From Nemophila menziesii (Eukaryota > Streptophyta > Magnoliopsida > Boraginales > Hydrophyllaceae), in the NCBI GenBank assembly GCA_029959085.1, contig JARWIR010000008.1:2294001-2358000 (forward strand): a DNA stretch of 64,000 bases, given 5' to 3'. Made by a program: the position numbers and the translations under genes. Under the pieces are notes generated by a model that saw nothing but the letters and a program-made list of their open reading frames with translations, did not search any database and had not been told where the DNA came from. Shown here one piece after another: positions 46,111 through 60,062 of this stretch. Positions within the stretch are counted from its first letter, which is position 1, and each line of letters starts with the position of its first letter.

Positions 46111-47748
46111 TGGTGGTCCTTTGTGTGTTCTAAAATAAATGCAAAAAGTAATTGAACCACAACCGCAAGTGTACGGTTGTCCCAAGTAATAATAGTGATA
46201 ACAGATGCGTTCGTAGGGACGGTTGGTTAACTACAATGCTTATCAAGTAATGATTGGTTGCACTTATGAAAGCAAGTAAAAGATATATTGATTGATTGGT
46301 TGGTTTGTATTAATCCTAAGTATGAAAGACTAATGCGAAAATGTAAATAAATAACTAAGACGCAAGTAAATAAAGGTAAAACGCAAGTATGAGAAGGTAG
46401 AACTTGTGAACGCAAGGGATCCTCCTAATTCTATTTCATAACCTATTCTGTTTAAGGGTTAAATTGGTCAATTACAATGGTCGGGATTCTAAATTCCTTA
46501 TACCCCCGTCAGGGTGGACTATAAGGCTATCCTAGAGTGTCACTAGTCCCGTCAGGGTAAATATGATCCACTTTTAGATGATTAAGCAATTTACCACATT
46601 GGCCCTAAAATTAGCTAAGTTCGTTAGAATCAATAGCTTCTATTTTAGATTTAATAATTAATTCCGTACCTAAACCCTCCGTCAGGATGATCCACACGCC
46701 ACAAATGTGGAATAACCTAGATACCAATACCTGTTCTTAGTTCGCGACTCTAAAAACAGTAAATAATCTCAAATTATCAAAAAGAGTAAAAGACCCAATT
46801 TAATTTAATTTAACAGAAACCCAAATTCATGACATGAAATTCAATAGAATTGGGATTTACCCATAAAGCATTCTCAAGCACTATAATGGAATTAGCTCAT
46901 ACTAATTGAAAAGAAAACTAAATTAAAAGTAATTGAATGCATATTGTTTTACAGAAATGAAATACAGAGAAACCTAATTTCGGAATTGGTTTGGCTGTGA
47001 ATTGGAGATATAGACAGTCTCCAGCTCCAAACTTCTTCTTTTCCTTGTTTCTGCTTCTTCTCTGGACACTCTCTTCAAAGGATGAATTGAATTGAAGAAT
47101 AAAATGAGAGGTCTTTGACTCTCTCTCTAAGGATTTGTAAATTGAAGATAATATATGAGAGGTGATAAATAATGAGGTCAAAAGCTCCTTTTATAAGCTC
47201 AAATTCGGAATGGGCTTTTAATTAGGGATTAAGTGAATAATAAAAAGTCTAAATCCACTAATCAAGCCCAAATCCTGTAACTGCTGCACCACCTCCACTA
47301 AAACAGCTCTAGCCGATTCGTTATAACTCCGATTAACCTCAAATCACTTGCTAAATATCCGTAACTCGATAAGGAACATAATCTCTTCAAAGGTCAGCGG
47401 CTAAATCAACTCGTAAGTGCCTCGAAATCAGCAATCTTTGGCCTGTTTTCAAGATTGGCAGCTTCAAAATATAATTCTTTTCGGGATTTATCTTCAAGCT
47501 TAGACTCCATATCACGATCTTTGACTTTAATCTTTTATTCCTCTCCTAGCTAGTATTCAAAACCTACAATATTTTTACTAAAAACAACCCATATTACGCG
47601 CAAAAGCTTAATAAATAAAAATACTAAAATCTAGAGAGGAAAATTGAATTATTGCATATTAGCACCAAAAGTCTATCTAAATAATCAAATAAACACCAAA
47701 AATGATGTCTCCCAAGGGAATAAAATTAGAACATTTAGGGAGACATCA
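46111..47748 (-). repeat. 5' LTR of the 7.9-kb element
   Basis: The 1638-bp LTR is followed on its outer side by ATGGA. On the minus strand it starts TGATGTCTCCC and ends GGACCACCA. An extra block near 47065-47118 appears to be a duplication of the neighbouring GAAT-AAAATGAGAGGT sequence. Confidence 0.93.
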
Positions 47749-48503
47749 ATGGATAACTCCAAAGCTTCCACCGCTAAAACTAGGTGTTTGTTGCATGACT
47801 CCCATGCCACTACCATAACTACGGGATTGTTGGAACACTCGCATGCTTCCACCATCATAATTGGTTGTTTGTGGCGAAATTTCAGTACAACCACCATTAA
47901 TTCTGCTACCATAGCTAGTTGTTTCCAACATCATCATACATATGTTTGAACGAATAGTGACAATGCATGGATGTGTATGCCACCCTTGAACAATTACCTC
48001 AGACGAGGGGATACTATTAATGGTGGAAACATCCTGAAGTGGCTGAGAAGACTGAGACTGTGGTGGTGGCGGCGGCGGTGATGGTGGTGGTGGTGATGAT
48101 TGTAGATGTGGTGGTGATGACATAGGTATAATTATCCAACCGGATACATATTCTGTATCGTTCTCATCCTCAACATCACTTGACAAAACATTATTCCTGA
48201 GATCATTGCTCCAAGCAACTCCTAAGGCTAAAGGGTAATTATTACATTTTACCTTGTCATCATTAAGAATTGTGTCGAAGTTGTAGAAATTTATATCAGA
48301 TGAACTGTAAAATGCCGATGAAGAAGAAATTGTGTAATCGTACCCCATCATTGATGATAATTATAGGTTCTGATCTCTAACTCCCTGTAGCTCTTGTTTC
48401 TTATTTTCCATTGATTTCTCTTTATTGTTGTAAAGATTCTTCACTTAAAAGTTTCTCTCTTAATACAAGAACTAGAGCGAGAAAATGTTAAGACTGGTTT
48501 TGA

Positions 48504-48912
48504 TTTTATAATAAAGTGTAAAGAGGGTTTACATTTTGTTGAGTTCTTTTTTGTATATATTTTTATTTTTGACGAGTACTTTAAAATCAGGGTTGGGTTT
48601 TTTCTTGTTGTTTCTACCTAGGGAGTTGAGATTGACCAGTGAATGACGGTGGACAACAAGTATGTACGATGGGTTCCATATGAACACCAAGAGGGACGAG
48701 AATTTGTTTATATATAATTTTATTAATAAATCTGATGACTATTAATTGATTACCTTTATTAAATTTTGTATCTATAATTTCAATTTTTACTTGATCTATT
48801 GAATAAAAAATCTTTTTTAGATTTAGACCATTATGACATTTCACCAGACTTGTCGTTTTTGAAACAATGGTTTTAACCAAAAACTATTGGCAAGCACGTG
48901 GTTTAAGTCAAA
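48504..48912 (-). promoter_or_regulatory. U2 promoter: TATA-like box, G-box and W-box
   Basis: TATAAAA lies at 48504-48510, the G-box core CACGTG at 48895-48900 and the W-box TTTGACT at 48906-48912, with the same spacing as in U1. Confidence 0.55.
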
Positions 48913-51900
48913 CAAAAGATAGCGTGTACGCTGTCTTGTTTAAAATTAATGAGAGTAAATATTAATAAATGAAATGATAAAAAATATCGATCTAAAATAC
49001 GATTATAAATATTATTGATCAATATATATAGAAAATCATTTAATTATTTAAAAATCATTTTCATACTTGAATGACTTTATATCAATATTAACACATTCTT
49101 ATCAAACATAAGCATATTCTTCAAATACATTTATTTTTGGATTTTAATTATACTTTTGAGTTATATAAGTATTCTAACACAAATATAATAATTTCAGAAC
49201 TATGGCAATTTTTTCAAATTACAAAAATATATTCATTTTCTGTATTGTAATATGTCTTTTTAATTATATAAGTATTCAACGTAGATATACGAAAATATTG
49301 ATTAAAACCACAACTTTATTATATATGAATTGACTTTATATATTATTTTTTTAATTAAAAATATTAAATTTCTTATAGCTTGATTCTTACCCAGTAAGTT
49401 ATAAATATCGACCTACATGATATTTGAAATAATTTAAATCAAAAAAGTAATATGAAATTTGAAATAATAATTTATAAAATAGTTGTTAAAAGGATTGAAA
49501 AATAAAAGTACCACATGACACAAGAAATTTTGGCTGTATTCCAAGATTGAAGAGATCAAATGGCTGCCGGGTATTTACAAGACCAAAAAAAAGTTTTCAA
49601 GAAGCCATCACCCTCCTATTCAACGAGGCTATTAGAGAAAATTCTTCGTCCTTGACTTCTTTGATCAGTCAAACTTCCTTGTTCCTTAGTGTAGTCTCGG
49701 TCCATAGTTTAAGACATCGTTACTTATATCAATGCTTGAGTAAGATTTTTATTGACCCGTAACCGGTTACGTGTGAACGTTTTTTATGTAGTTTATCACA
49801 CGTATTTTATGTAATTTATGGTTATACGTGAGATGTCTTAGAAAGTTTTTTGGCATGTCCAAGGGTTCTTTGGCCTTAGGATTTTGATTTTTCGATTAAT
49901 GGATTTCAACTTTAACAGACAATATTTTTAGGTATGAGTCAAGGATCATTATAACTAAACTATTATCATATTACTTTTTTTTTCATCAAGTATAAGTTCA
50001 TTTATTATACTATTAATTTTAATTCATTAATTAAGAAAAATATTGAAAAAAATAAAGAAAAAATATCTTGATAATGTAAAAAGACAAATATTGTTGGACA
50101 CTCTTTTTAGAAGAAAAAAAAAATAAAAATAAACTGAAAGAGTAGCTTATTCCTTCTCCTTTTGGTTTCTTTTTTGTTCTTATACTTTTTGGTGTTAATT
50201 TGTTTTATTTATAGTATTTAGTATATAATGATACACGCTTGCATTATCCACCTTTGCTATGAAAAATTACATTTTTTTGTTTATAAAATATTTTACCTAT
50301 TTATTTTTCTAAAAACATTAAACAAAACTTATATTTACAAAAAAAATAATTTCTATATAATCTTATCACAGACTTCTTTAAATTAATTTGTTTATTTAAA
50401 TTATTAAGAAAAACAAAAACTTAGTTAAGTTATGATTTTGAATGATAAAGTGAATAGTTGAAACGGTTATATTATGTCTTTTAATAAAATAAATGATTAT
50501 TAATATATTTTCTTGATTTCATTTTTTTACTTCAAATTTTTATGGTTAATATAATGTTGTGTGCGTTTGGAAAGGGGGTGGTGACGTTTCTTTTCCAGTT
50601 TCATTGTACAGTGAGATTTTGCTAGAGTTTTTAGGGAGAAATTAGCAAAAAAATACATTAGTCTCAGCAAATATTAGCTTAAAGAACTTTTGTCCTCTTC
50701 GAACAAGAATTAAACTACAATTCTTTTGAGGTGATGCTATGATCCCATGGTTTATTTCAACTTTTAGCACCATCTTGTAAAAAAACCATGTATTTCTCTT
50801 TTCTTGTATTTACAACATTGTTAAAATGTAATGGTAAAACATTATTTCACTTATTCGTCTCTCCTAGTATATACAACATTGTTGTAAAAAGACCAAATCA
50901 ATTATCGAATTTATGATTTTTCTTTATGTGGGGGGCTAAGGCTAAAAGGTAGAATAAGCATTGGGATTATGAACATCACCCTAGAGAATTAAGGTTGATT
51001 TATAGTTCGGAAATGGGTACAAGTCTTTAGGATAGGGAGGTAATCTTCAAGTTTGGCCGAGGTAATGTATCATAAAAAATCAAAATCAAAATTATAATCT
51101 TAATTATTTATTTTATTAAAAAAACGTAACATAGTTGATTTGATGTTTTATCTTTCCAAATTATAACTAAACTATTACATTTTGGTTTTTATCAAAATAA
51201 ATTTCTTGTAAATAAAAGTTTTGTTTAATTCTTTTGAAAGAAAATTGGCAAAATGTTTTTATAAACAAAAAAAGTGTAATTTTTCATAACAAGGTGAAGG
51301 TGAGTAAATGCAAACAAAAGTTATCATGTAAACCTATACAATAGTTAAAGGGATTTTTAACAAAAAAAGTTCCAAAAAAAAAAAAGAACAGAAAGAGAAG
51401 AAGTGTATTCCTTTTATTATATTGATAAGATATTATAGTTGTGTAGTCTAGGTGTACCCAAGTATCTCCCGAACTTTAGATATCTAAGCTAATATTTGAG
51501 CCGCATATGAGGACAATATAAATTATCTTTTCTACAAATAAATTATGCGAATATGTAATAGCTCTTTTTTGGTCTGAATATGTATAGCTTGTTGATGCCA
51601 ACATATATTGCAAAAGATGCAACTTATTTTTTAATAATTTTCATTTTACAGTTTTTCCTTTTAAGCAATTTCAAAACAAACTTCGTTTAGTAAACGACAA
51701 TTTAATTATATTCCTATAGTTTTGTGTGTCAAGAATTCATGTATCTTAGCTGAAAAATACTACTCCAAGTTTTAGCTAACGTGCATAATTATTTTGTCGA
51801 AGATCAAATGTTTTCCTTTCTTAAGCACTCAACGAATAGAGGTGTCCCATTTTAGAGTTAAAATTTGTGAAATGTAGATTATCATATTCAATTTAACCTC

Positions 51901-51998
51901 AATCAAAACTACATATATAACTAACCTTTAATAAATAATTTAAAGCTTCTCTTTACTCTAAACTCTAGTTATCTTTCATATATAAACATATATTAGAT

Positions 51999-52017
51999 CA
52001 TATATATATATATATAT

Positions 52018-52066
<49 letters not shown>
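51999..52066. repeat. Microsatellite (AT)n(AG)n in U3
   Basis: A short AT run and about 23 AG dinucleotides, at the same place as in U1 but much shorter. Confidence 0.95.
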
Positions 52067-52069
<3 letters not shown>

Positions 52070-53178
52070 TATAAGTATGTGGTTATTATATACCAAGGAT
52101 GGGATAAAGTTAGAATTGGCATTTATAATTCACACACCCCTTGATACAAAGGGTTTCTATATAGTGCTAAGAATCGATAATGTATAACCATTCAATTGAT
52201 CTATACATATCTAGCAAAATACTAGGATATGGGAAAAAAATCCTTCGATTTATATGCAACAATAACAATACTCAAGGCTCAAGAACATGCTTAAATTCTC
52301 TTTTTCTTGGAAAAAAAATTCAATCCCTCCATCTCTTTGCCTATTATTCACAACAACAATTACAAAAATATTGGGGGAATATGGGGTTCAAAGGGATAAA
52401 ATCACTCTGATATAAAACCATTAATTTTCTATCCACTTCCAATTGTCCATTATTTGTGCTTCAAAAGTTACGAAACAAAAAATTACGTTGATTTTGAAAG
52501 ATAATATGCTTCTTTGATCATCCATTCAAGTACAAGATTTTATGCTATAAATGATGTGATGTTTCAAACTTGAGGGTTGCAAAGTATACTAGAAAGAATG
52601 TTCATTCGTTCAACAAATACAAAGTGGAGTATAAATCATTTTATGTTTCTCAATTACTCGTTCTTACAATTGGCAAACAAATTTGGAATTTTCGTTAATT
52701 AATTAATTAAGTGGTTCTTTCATATTCCAACAATCACCTCAACATATTCAACAATAAATAAGAAAGTGATTAACTATTCAACTTTCCACAACAGTCTGAC
52801 AAATACTACCAAGGAACAACTCCCCATATTCATTCAGCTATCAATTTCCTCAAATTTCATTCGAAAAATTAAATATATTTAACCTAAATCTTCACAAAAA
52901 CATATCAGATTTGGTATTAACATATAAGGCAGTTTATGAAATTAGATATAAATAAGACAATGCCATTTATAAAATAAGAGAAAGTAGAGAAGTAAAGAAA
53001 TAACATATAAAAGGTTCTAAATCTTAATATTACTAATTAAGGTAAATATCAAACTACTAGATCCATCCGCCATAAGCAAAAGTTTATTATCTTACAAGTT
53101 TGTTAATATTTAATTAAGTTTAAGTTTGAAAGGAAATGGTAAATAAACATCATAACCAACTAAAAAACCACATATTAA

Positions 53179-55135
53179 TCAAAGATTATAAGGGTCCATA
53201 AGAGTTTGGGATGGTACGACATCCTGAATAAACTCATCATCTCTAACGAAAGAATGTTGATGCGAAGGAGAAGAACGCTCTCCTGAAGCAAAGCAACATA
53301 TGGATGCTGATTATAATAGTTAAGATCTTGATGGTACTGATTTTGAGGAAACTCATATTCTCTAGCAGTTACATCACCTCTAACACCACCATAGCTTGAA
53401 CCTCCATTACTTTAACCACCACTATAAATGGCCGTTTGAAGCTGGACTCCACTGCCAATGCCACCACTATAATTAGTTGTTTGTGTCAGCATTCCATTAA
53501 CTCCACCTCCTGTGGCACAACCATAGCTAAAGGTTTCCAGCATGATTTCATTACCTCCACCTTCGTTGACACAACCGTAGCTAGTGTTTTCCGGCATGTT
53601 TCCATTTCCTCCACCTGCGGTGACATAACCATAGCTAGTGGTTTGCTGCATGATTCCATTACCTTCATCTCCGGTGCCACCACCATAGCTAGTGGTTTGT
53701 GGTATGATTCCGTTGCCTCCACCTCTGGTGACACAACCATAGCTAGTGGTTTGCTGCTGAATTACATTACCTCCACCTCCGGTGCCACCACCATAGCTAG
53801 TGGTTTGCGGCATGAATTCAATCCCTCCTCCATAGCTAGTTGATTGCGGAATAACTCCAAAGCTTCCACCATCAAAACTAGGTGTTTGTTTCATGATTCC
53901 CATGCCACCACCATAACTACGGGTTTGTTGCAAAACTCCCATGCTTCCACCACCGTAATTGGTTGTTTGTGGCGAAATTTTTGTACAACCACCATTAAGT
54001 CCACTACCATAGTTAGATTTTTCCAACATCATCATACCTATGTTTGAACGAGTAGTGACAGGGCATGGATGGGTATGCCTACCTTCATAAGTCGTAATCA
54101 GATTACGTGTATCTTGAAATGATCTCTCTACTCTTTTTTTCACACTACAAGTATAACTAGTGCAACGATAATAGCTCCTGGATTAGATAAATAAATAAAT
54201 TAATAAATTAATAATAAGAATTATTTTAATATAATTAATATCCTTTTCTCCAAATAAATAAAAGTAAATAAATTACAAATAAAATTTACATTTAAACTTA
54301 TAAAGTTGATTAAAAAAAAGAAATAGTGTATGAATATACCTGGCATATTCACTATGTTTCACAGATTTTGAGCCATATTTTCTCCATATATAGCCATCAT
54401 CCAACATTTCCAAGTTAGTCTTTGTCACGAAGGCAAATCTCGGCTCTCTTGCCCTTTTTGGGTTCTTCGTTCTAGGTTTATATCTACCCAATAAAAAACG
54501 TGAAAAAGGTTAACTTTTTACTCAGAATGAAAAAACATTTAACAAATATCTAATCTACAAAATTAAAGTATTGTTCATTGGCTTGTCAACATATACATGC
54601 ATCTCATTTGAATTTTAAAATTTAACGAAAGAAATTAAAAAAATAACGTACACTTTCTTAGATTTGTCGAGATCGTGATTTTGTTCAACTTCTTCTATAG
54701 GGTTGTTTGCAGCTGAAGATGATGATATGGAAGATGAGTGGGGTATAGAAAGAGAGTGAACAATTGCCTCTGATGAGGAGATATGATTAATGGTGGAAAC
54801 ACCCTGAAGTGGCTGAGAGGACGGTGGTGGTGGCGGTGGAGGCGGAGATGGTGGTGGTGATGGAAATGGTGTAATTATCCAACCGGATACAAATTCTGTA
54901 TCGTTCTCATCCTCAACATCACTTGAGAAAAAATTATCCCTTAGATCATTTCTCCCAGCAGCTCCTAGACTAAAGGGTAATTATTACATCTGATTTCGTC
55001 ACCATTAAGAATTGTGTCGAAGTTGTAGAAATCTATATCAGATGAAGATGAAGTTGTGTAATCGTACCCCATCATTGATGATAATGATAGATTCTGATCT
55101 CTAACCCTCTGTAGCTCTTGTTGCATCTTTTCCAT
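53179..55135 (-). pseudogene. WRKY group IIc gene copy U3, WRKY domain retained but frame broken
   Basis: The three-exon structure is readable. Exon 1 (54652-55135) starts MEKMQQELQRVRDQN; exon 2 (54340-54483) holds the start of the WRKY domain; exon 3 (from 54177) holds the zinc finger and repeats. Junctions are GT-AG, with the conserved group intron splitting the Arg codon before SYYRC. The core reads WRKYGSK (54366-54386) in place of WRKYGQK. The finger is C-X4-C-X23-HXH (RCTSYTC to GRHTHP), as in group IIc. A 1-bp deletion near 54967 brings a TAG within exon 1, upstream of the domain. A TAA at 53412 removes about 60 C-terminal residues. A domain protein would need a non-standard start. 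Confidence 0.87.
53430..53850 (-). repeat. 54-nt coding minisatellite, U3 copy
   Basis: Six to seven 18-residue TTSYG repeats follow shorter 14-residue units (TNYGGGSMGVLQQ, RSYGGGMGIMKQ) at 53850-54010. Almost the same repeat order as in U1. Confidence 0.92.
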
Positions 55136-55222
55136 TTATTTCTTGTTGTAATGATTCTTCACTTAAAAGTTTCTCCCTTATTACAAGAACTAGAGAGAGA
55201 AAATGATAAGACTGGTTTTTGA

Positions 55223-55621
55223 TTTTATAATGAAGTGTGAAGAGGGTTTACATTTTGTCGAGTTCTTTTATTTTTAATTTCTTTTTATTTATGACTAGTA
55301 CTTTAAAATCAGGGTTGGGTTTATTTCTTGTGGTTTTCTACCTAGGGAGTTGAGATTGACCTGCGAATTACCGTGGACAACAAGTGTGTGTGTACGTATG
55401 GGCTCCATATGAACATCAAGAGGGACGGAATTTTGTTTATATATTATTTTTTTCATATATTTGTGATGACTATTAATTGATTACCTTTAATTTCAAATTT
55501 TACTTGATCTATTAAAAAAACATTTTTAGATTTAGACCATTATGATACTTCACCAAACTTATCCTTTATGAAACGATGTTTTTAACCAAAAACTATTGGC
55601 AAGCACGTGGTTTAAGTCAAA
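55223..55621 (-). promoter_or_regulatory. U3 promoter: TATA-like box, G-box and W-box
   Basis: TATAAAA at 55223-55229, about 90 bp upstream of the start; G-box core at 55604-55609; W-box TTTGACT at 55615-55621. Confidence 0.55.
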
Positions 55622-56741
55622 GAAAAGATATCGTGTACGCTATCTTTAAAAATAAATGAGAGTAAATATATGAAATGATAAAAGATATCTATATAAAATA
55701 CGATTTTAAATATTATTGATCGATACATATAGAAAATCGTATAATTATTTAAAAATCATTTTTATACTTGAATGACTTAATATCAAAATTAATACATTCT
55801 TATCAAACTTAACTATATTCTTCAATTACATTTATATTTGAATTTTCATTATACTTTTGAGTTATATAAGTATTCTAACACAGATATAATAATTTCAGAA
55901 TTATGACATTTTTGTCATAATTACAGAATATATTTATTATCAGTATTGTAATATGTATTTTTAATTATATATTAAACGTAGATATACCACAATATTGACT
56001 AAAACCACAACTTTATTGATCTCAATATATATCAATGGACTTTATATATTATTTTTGTTTTAATTAAAAAATATTGAATTTCAAAATAGCTTGATTCTTA
56101 CCCAGTAAGTTATAAATATAAACCTACCTAATACTTGAAATAATTTAAACCAAAAAATTAATATGAAATTTGAAATATTAATTTATAAAATCGTTGTAAA
56201 AAGGATTGAAAAATAGAAGGACCACACAACACATGAAATTTAGGTGGTATTCCAAGATTGAAGAGATCGAATTCCTTCTGGGCATTTATAAGACATAAAA
56301 ACTTTTTCGAAAAGCCACTGTCCTCCTATTCAACGGGGCTATTAGAGAAACTCCTTCTTTCCTTTGACTTCTTTGATTAGTCAAACTTCCTTGTCCCTTA
56401 GTGTAGTCTTGATCCATAGTTTAAGACTCCGTTACTTATATCGATGCTTGAGTAAGATTGTTATTGACCCGTAACCGGTTATGTGTGGACGTGTTTTATA
56501 TAGTTTATGGTTATACGTGAGATATGTGGGTTCTTTGGCCTTAGGATTTTGATTTCCTGGTTAATGGATTTCAATTTTAACGAACAATATTTTTAGGTTT
56601 ATGTCAAGGATCATTATCTTTTTTAATATCTAGTAGAATTACCTTATTTTTATATGATTAAATAACAATTCATCAAGAATTTCCTCCAATTTTTTTCTAC
56701 ATTTCAACATTTAACTAGTTTTTTTTCCAAAAAAATTAACC

Positions 56742-56793
56742 AACTAGTTTTTTTCTTACATCTTCATTATAATATGTAAGAAAAAAACTAGTT
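56742..56793. repeat. Inverted repeat in the B-specific insertion, U4
   Basis: Same hairpin as at 28268-28318 (CTAGTTTTTTTCTTACAT and its complement), within a ~180-bp segment absent from A units. Confidence 0.8.
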
Positions 56794-58845
56794 ATAAATG
56801 CGTCCCCTTTTTATTATATTACTTTTATTCATCAAGTATAAGTTCATTTATTGTACTATTATTGTTAGTTAATTAATTTAAAATAATATTGAACAAATTA
56901 AAGAAAAAATGTCTTGATAATGTAAAAAGAAAAATATTGTTGAAGACTTTTTATAGAAGAAAAGAAAAATAAAAATAAACTGAAGGAGTAGCTTATTCCT
57001 TCTTCTTTTAGTTTCTTTTTTGTTCTTAAATTTTTTTGGTTTGAATTTGTTTTAATTATAATATTTAGTATATAATGATACATGCTTGCATTATCCACCT
57101 TTCCCATGAAACATTACATTTTCTTGTTTATAAAATATATTACCAATTATTTTCTAAAAACATTAAACAAAACTTATATTTACAAAAAAATAATTTCTAT
57201 ATAATCTTAACACAAACTTCTTTACAATAATTTCTTTATTTAAATGAAAAACCAAAACTTAGTTAAGTTATGATTTTGAATGATAAAATGAATAACTAAT
57301 ATTATGTCTTTTAATAAAATAAAAAATTATGAATATAATTTTTTAATTTCAATTTTTTACCCATAATATAAAGTTATCTTCTAATATACGTGTGTGCATT
57401 TAGAAAGGGGGTGGGGATGTTTCTTTTCTAGTTTCATGGTACAGTGAGATTTTTCTAGAGTTTTTATGAAGAAATTAGTAAAAAATATATTAGTCTCACC
57501 TGGTCTTCGAACAAGAAACTAACTCCAATTCTTTTGAGGTTATATGCTATTATCCCATAGTTTATTTTAACTTTTAGCCCCATCTTTTAAAAAAACATGT
57601 ATTTCTCTTTTCTTGTATATACAACATTGTTAAAATGTGATGGCACGACATTGTTTCACTTATTCGTCCCTTCTAGTATACACAACATTGTTGTAAAAAG
57701 ACAAAATCAATTAACAAATTTAGGATTTTTCTTTATGTGGGGGGCTCTGGTTAAAAGGTAGAATACACATTGGGATTATGAACATCACCCTAGAGAATTA
57801 AGGTTGAATATAGTTCAAAAAGGGTTAAAAGTCTTTAGTATAGGGAGCTAATCTTCAAGTTTGGCTTAGGTAATGTATTTTTTACCCCTAACAAAATTCG
57901 AATAAAATCCCACTCCATACTAAAATCAGAAAATGGATGCCCAACCCGTCTCCCCAGATTCACCCCTTATACAAGATGACAATTTTATGTTATCATAAAA
58001 AATCAAAATTAAAAATTATAATCATAGTTATTTATTTTATTAAAAAACGTAATACAGTTAATTTAATGTTTTATCTGTTAAAATTATAACTAAACTATTA
58101 AATTTGTTTTTATCAAAACAAATTTCTTGTAACATAAAGTTTTTCTTTTCGAAAGAAAATTGGCAAAATGTTTTTTATAAATGCAAACGAAAGTTATCAT
58201 GTACTCCTATACAATAGTTAAAAGGAATCCTAACAAAAAAAGTTCCTAAAAAAAGAACCAAAAGAGAAGAAGGGTCTTCCTATTATAATATTGATTAATT
58301 ATAGTAGGTATGTAGTTTAGGTGTACTCAAGAATCTCCTGGACTTTAGATATCCAAGCTAATATTTGAGCAGCATATGATGACAATATAAATAATCTTTT
58401 CTGCAAATAAATTATGCGAATACGTAATAGCTTTTTTTTTGGGTCTGAATATGTATAGCTTGTCGATGCTAGCTTATATTTCAAAAGATGTAGCTCATTT
58501 TTTAATAATTTTTGTTTTACAGGTTTTCCTTTTAAGCAAATTCAAAACAAATCTCGTTTAGTAAAGGACAATTTAATTACATTCCTATAGTTTTGTGTGT
58601 CAAGAATTCATGTATCAAAGTTGACAAATACTTTTAGTAAATTGTGCTTAATTATTTTGTCGAAGATCAAATGTTTGCCTTTCTTAAGCACTCAACGATA
58701 CAGGTGTTCCATTTTAGAGTTAAAATTTGTGAAATGTAGATTATCATATTCAATTTAGCCTCAGTCAGACCTACATAAATAACTAAGAAGCTTCTATCTA
58801 CTCTAAACTCTAGTTATATTTTATATAGAAACATATATTATATTA

Positions 58846-58846
58846 T

Positions 58847-58910
<64 letters not shown>
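58846..58910. repeat. Microsatellite (AC)n(AT)n(AG)n in U4
   Basis: Same three-part order as in U2 but shorter, with about eight AC, eleven AT and thirteen AG dinucleotides. Confidence 0.95.
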
Positions 58911-60062
58911 GACATATAGGTATGTGGTTATTATGTACGAAGGATGATATAAAGTTAATATTGGCATATATAAATCACACACCTCTTGATACAAAGGGTG
59001 TCTATATAGTGATAAGAATCAATAATGTATAGCCAGAAAAGGCATTCCATTCAATTGATCTATGCATATCTAGCAAAAGACTAGGATATGGGAAAAAATC
59101 CCTCGATTTATTTACAACAATAACAATACTCAAGACTCTAGAACATTCTTAAATTCTCTATTTCTTGGAAAAAATTCACCCCGTCGATCTATTTGCCTAT
59201 TAAATAAGACAACCATTATCAACAATTGGCGGAATATGGGGGTTCAAAGGGATAGAATCACATTGATATAAAACTATTTATTCTCCATCCACTTTCAATT
59301 GTCCTTTATTTTGTGCTTCAAAATTACCAAACAAAAAATCATGTTGATTGTGAAAGATGATATGTTTCTTTGATCATCCATTTACGTACATGATTTTATG
59401 CTAGAAATTGTGTGATGTTTCAATTGAGGGTTGCAAATTATTCTAGAAAGAATGTTCATTCATTCAACAAATACAAAATGGAGTATATATCATTTTATGC
59501 TTCTCAATTACTCGTTCTTACTATTGGCAAGGAAATTGGGAATTGTTGTCAATTAATTAATTAAGTGATTCTTGCTTATTCCAACAATAACCTCAACATA
59601 TCAAAAAATAAAAAAAAAATTATGAAAGTGATTAACTACTCAACTTTCCATAACAGTCTGATAAATACTATAAAGGAACAACTCCCCATATTCATTCTGC
59701 TATAAATTTTCTTAAATTTCATTAGAAATTTTAAATATATTTAACTTAAATCTTCACACAAGCATATCAGATTTGGTATTAAAATATAAGGCAGTTTATG
59801 AAATCAAATATATATATATATATATAAGTAAATGTCGTTTATAAAATAAGAGAAAGTAGAGAAGTAAAGAAGCAAGTAAAGAAATACATATAAAAGGTTC
59901 TAAATATTTATATTACTAATTAGGTTAATATCAAACTACTAGATCCATCCGCCATAAGCAAAAGTCAATTCTCTATTCAAGTTGGCTAATATTCAAATTA
60001 AGTTCAACTTTGAAAGGAAATAGTAAATAAACAGCATATCCAGCTAAAAAAACCCATATGAA

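Larger units (their letters stand above)
39807..47748 (-). mobile_element. Non-autonomous LTR retrotransposon (LARD-like, Athila-related), 7.9 kb
   Basis: Two LTRs in the same orientation bound a 4.7-kb interior. The target duplication ATGGA is exact (39802-39806 and 47749-47753). The primer-binding site next to the right LTR shows that the element reads on the minus strand. The interior has small gag-like frames but no protease, RT, RNase H or integrase that I can find, so it must have used proteins supplied by another element. Its LTR family is that of the solo LTR at 3679-5237. Near-identical LTRs indicate recent insertion. Confidence 0.9.
39042..48411 (-). pseudogene. WRKY-derived gene copy U2, split by an LTR element and lacking the WRKY domain
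   Basis: The 5' part lies at 47754-48411 and the 3' part at 39042-39806; the LTR element sits between. The first ATG is at 48411, but a TAA soon follows (QNL then stop); the next Met (MMGYDYT, 48351) opens a frame up to the insertion. That frame joins exon 1 (SSEVIV) straight to the last zinc-finger residues (GWHTHPC), so both introns, the WRKY core and the Cys pair are gone. The joint is shared with U4. In the 3' part a TAA at 39502 and a TAG at 39179 (after QELNY) interrupt the repeat region. The ancestral end DPYNI is still readable. Confidence 0.85.
49691..56402. repeat. Tandem array unit U3, subtype A
   Basis: The unit is 6712 bp, the longest without a transposon because it retains the WRKY-domain exons. 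Intergenic DNA at 49691-51998 and 52067-53178 matches U1, and no gene is seen in it. Compared with U1 it lacks a short stretch near 51066 (the TTTTTTACCC-type block). Confidence 0.88.

Noticed and set aside
40000..47180. Short frames inside the LTRs (39923-40111 and the identical 46227-46415; 46918-47181)
   Set aside because: They lie in LTR sequence and are the same in both LTRs; there is no sign of coding selection.
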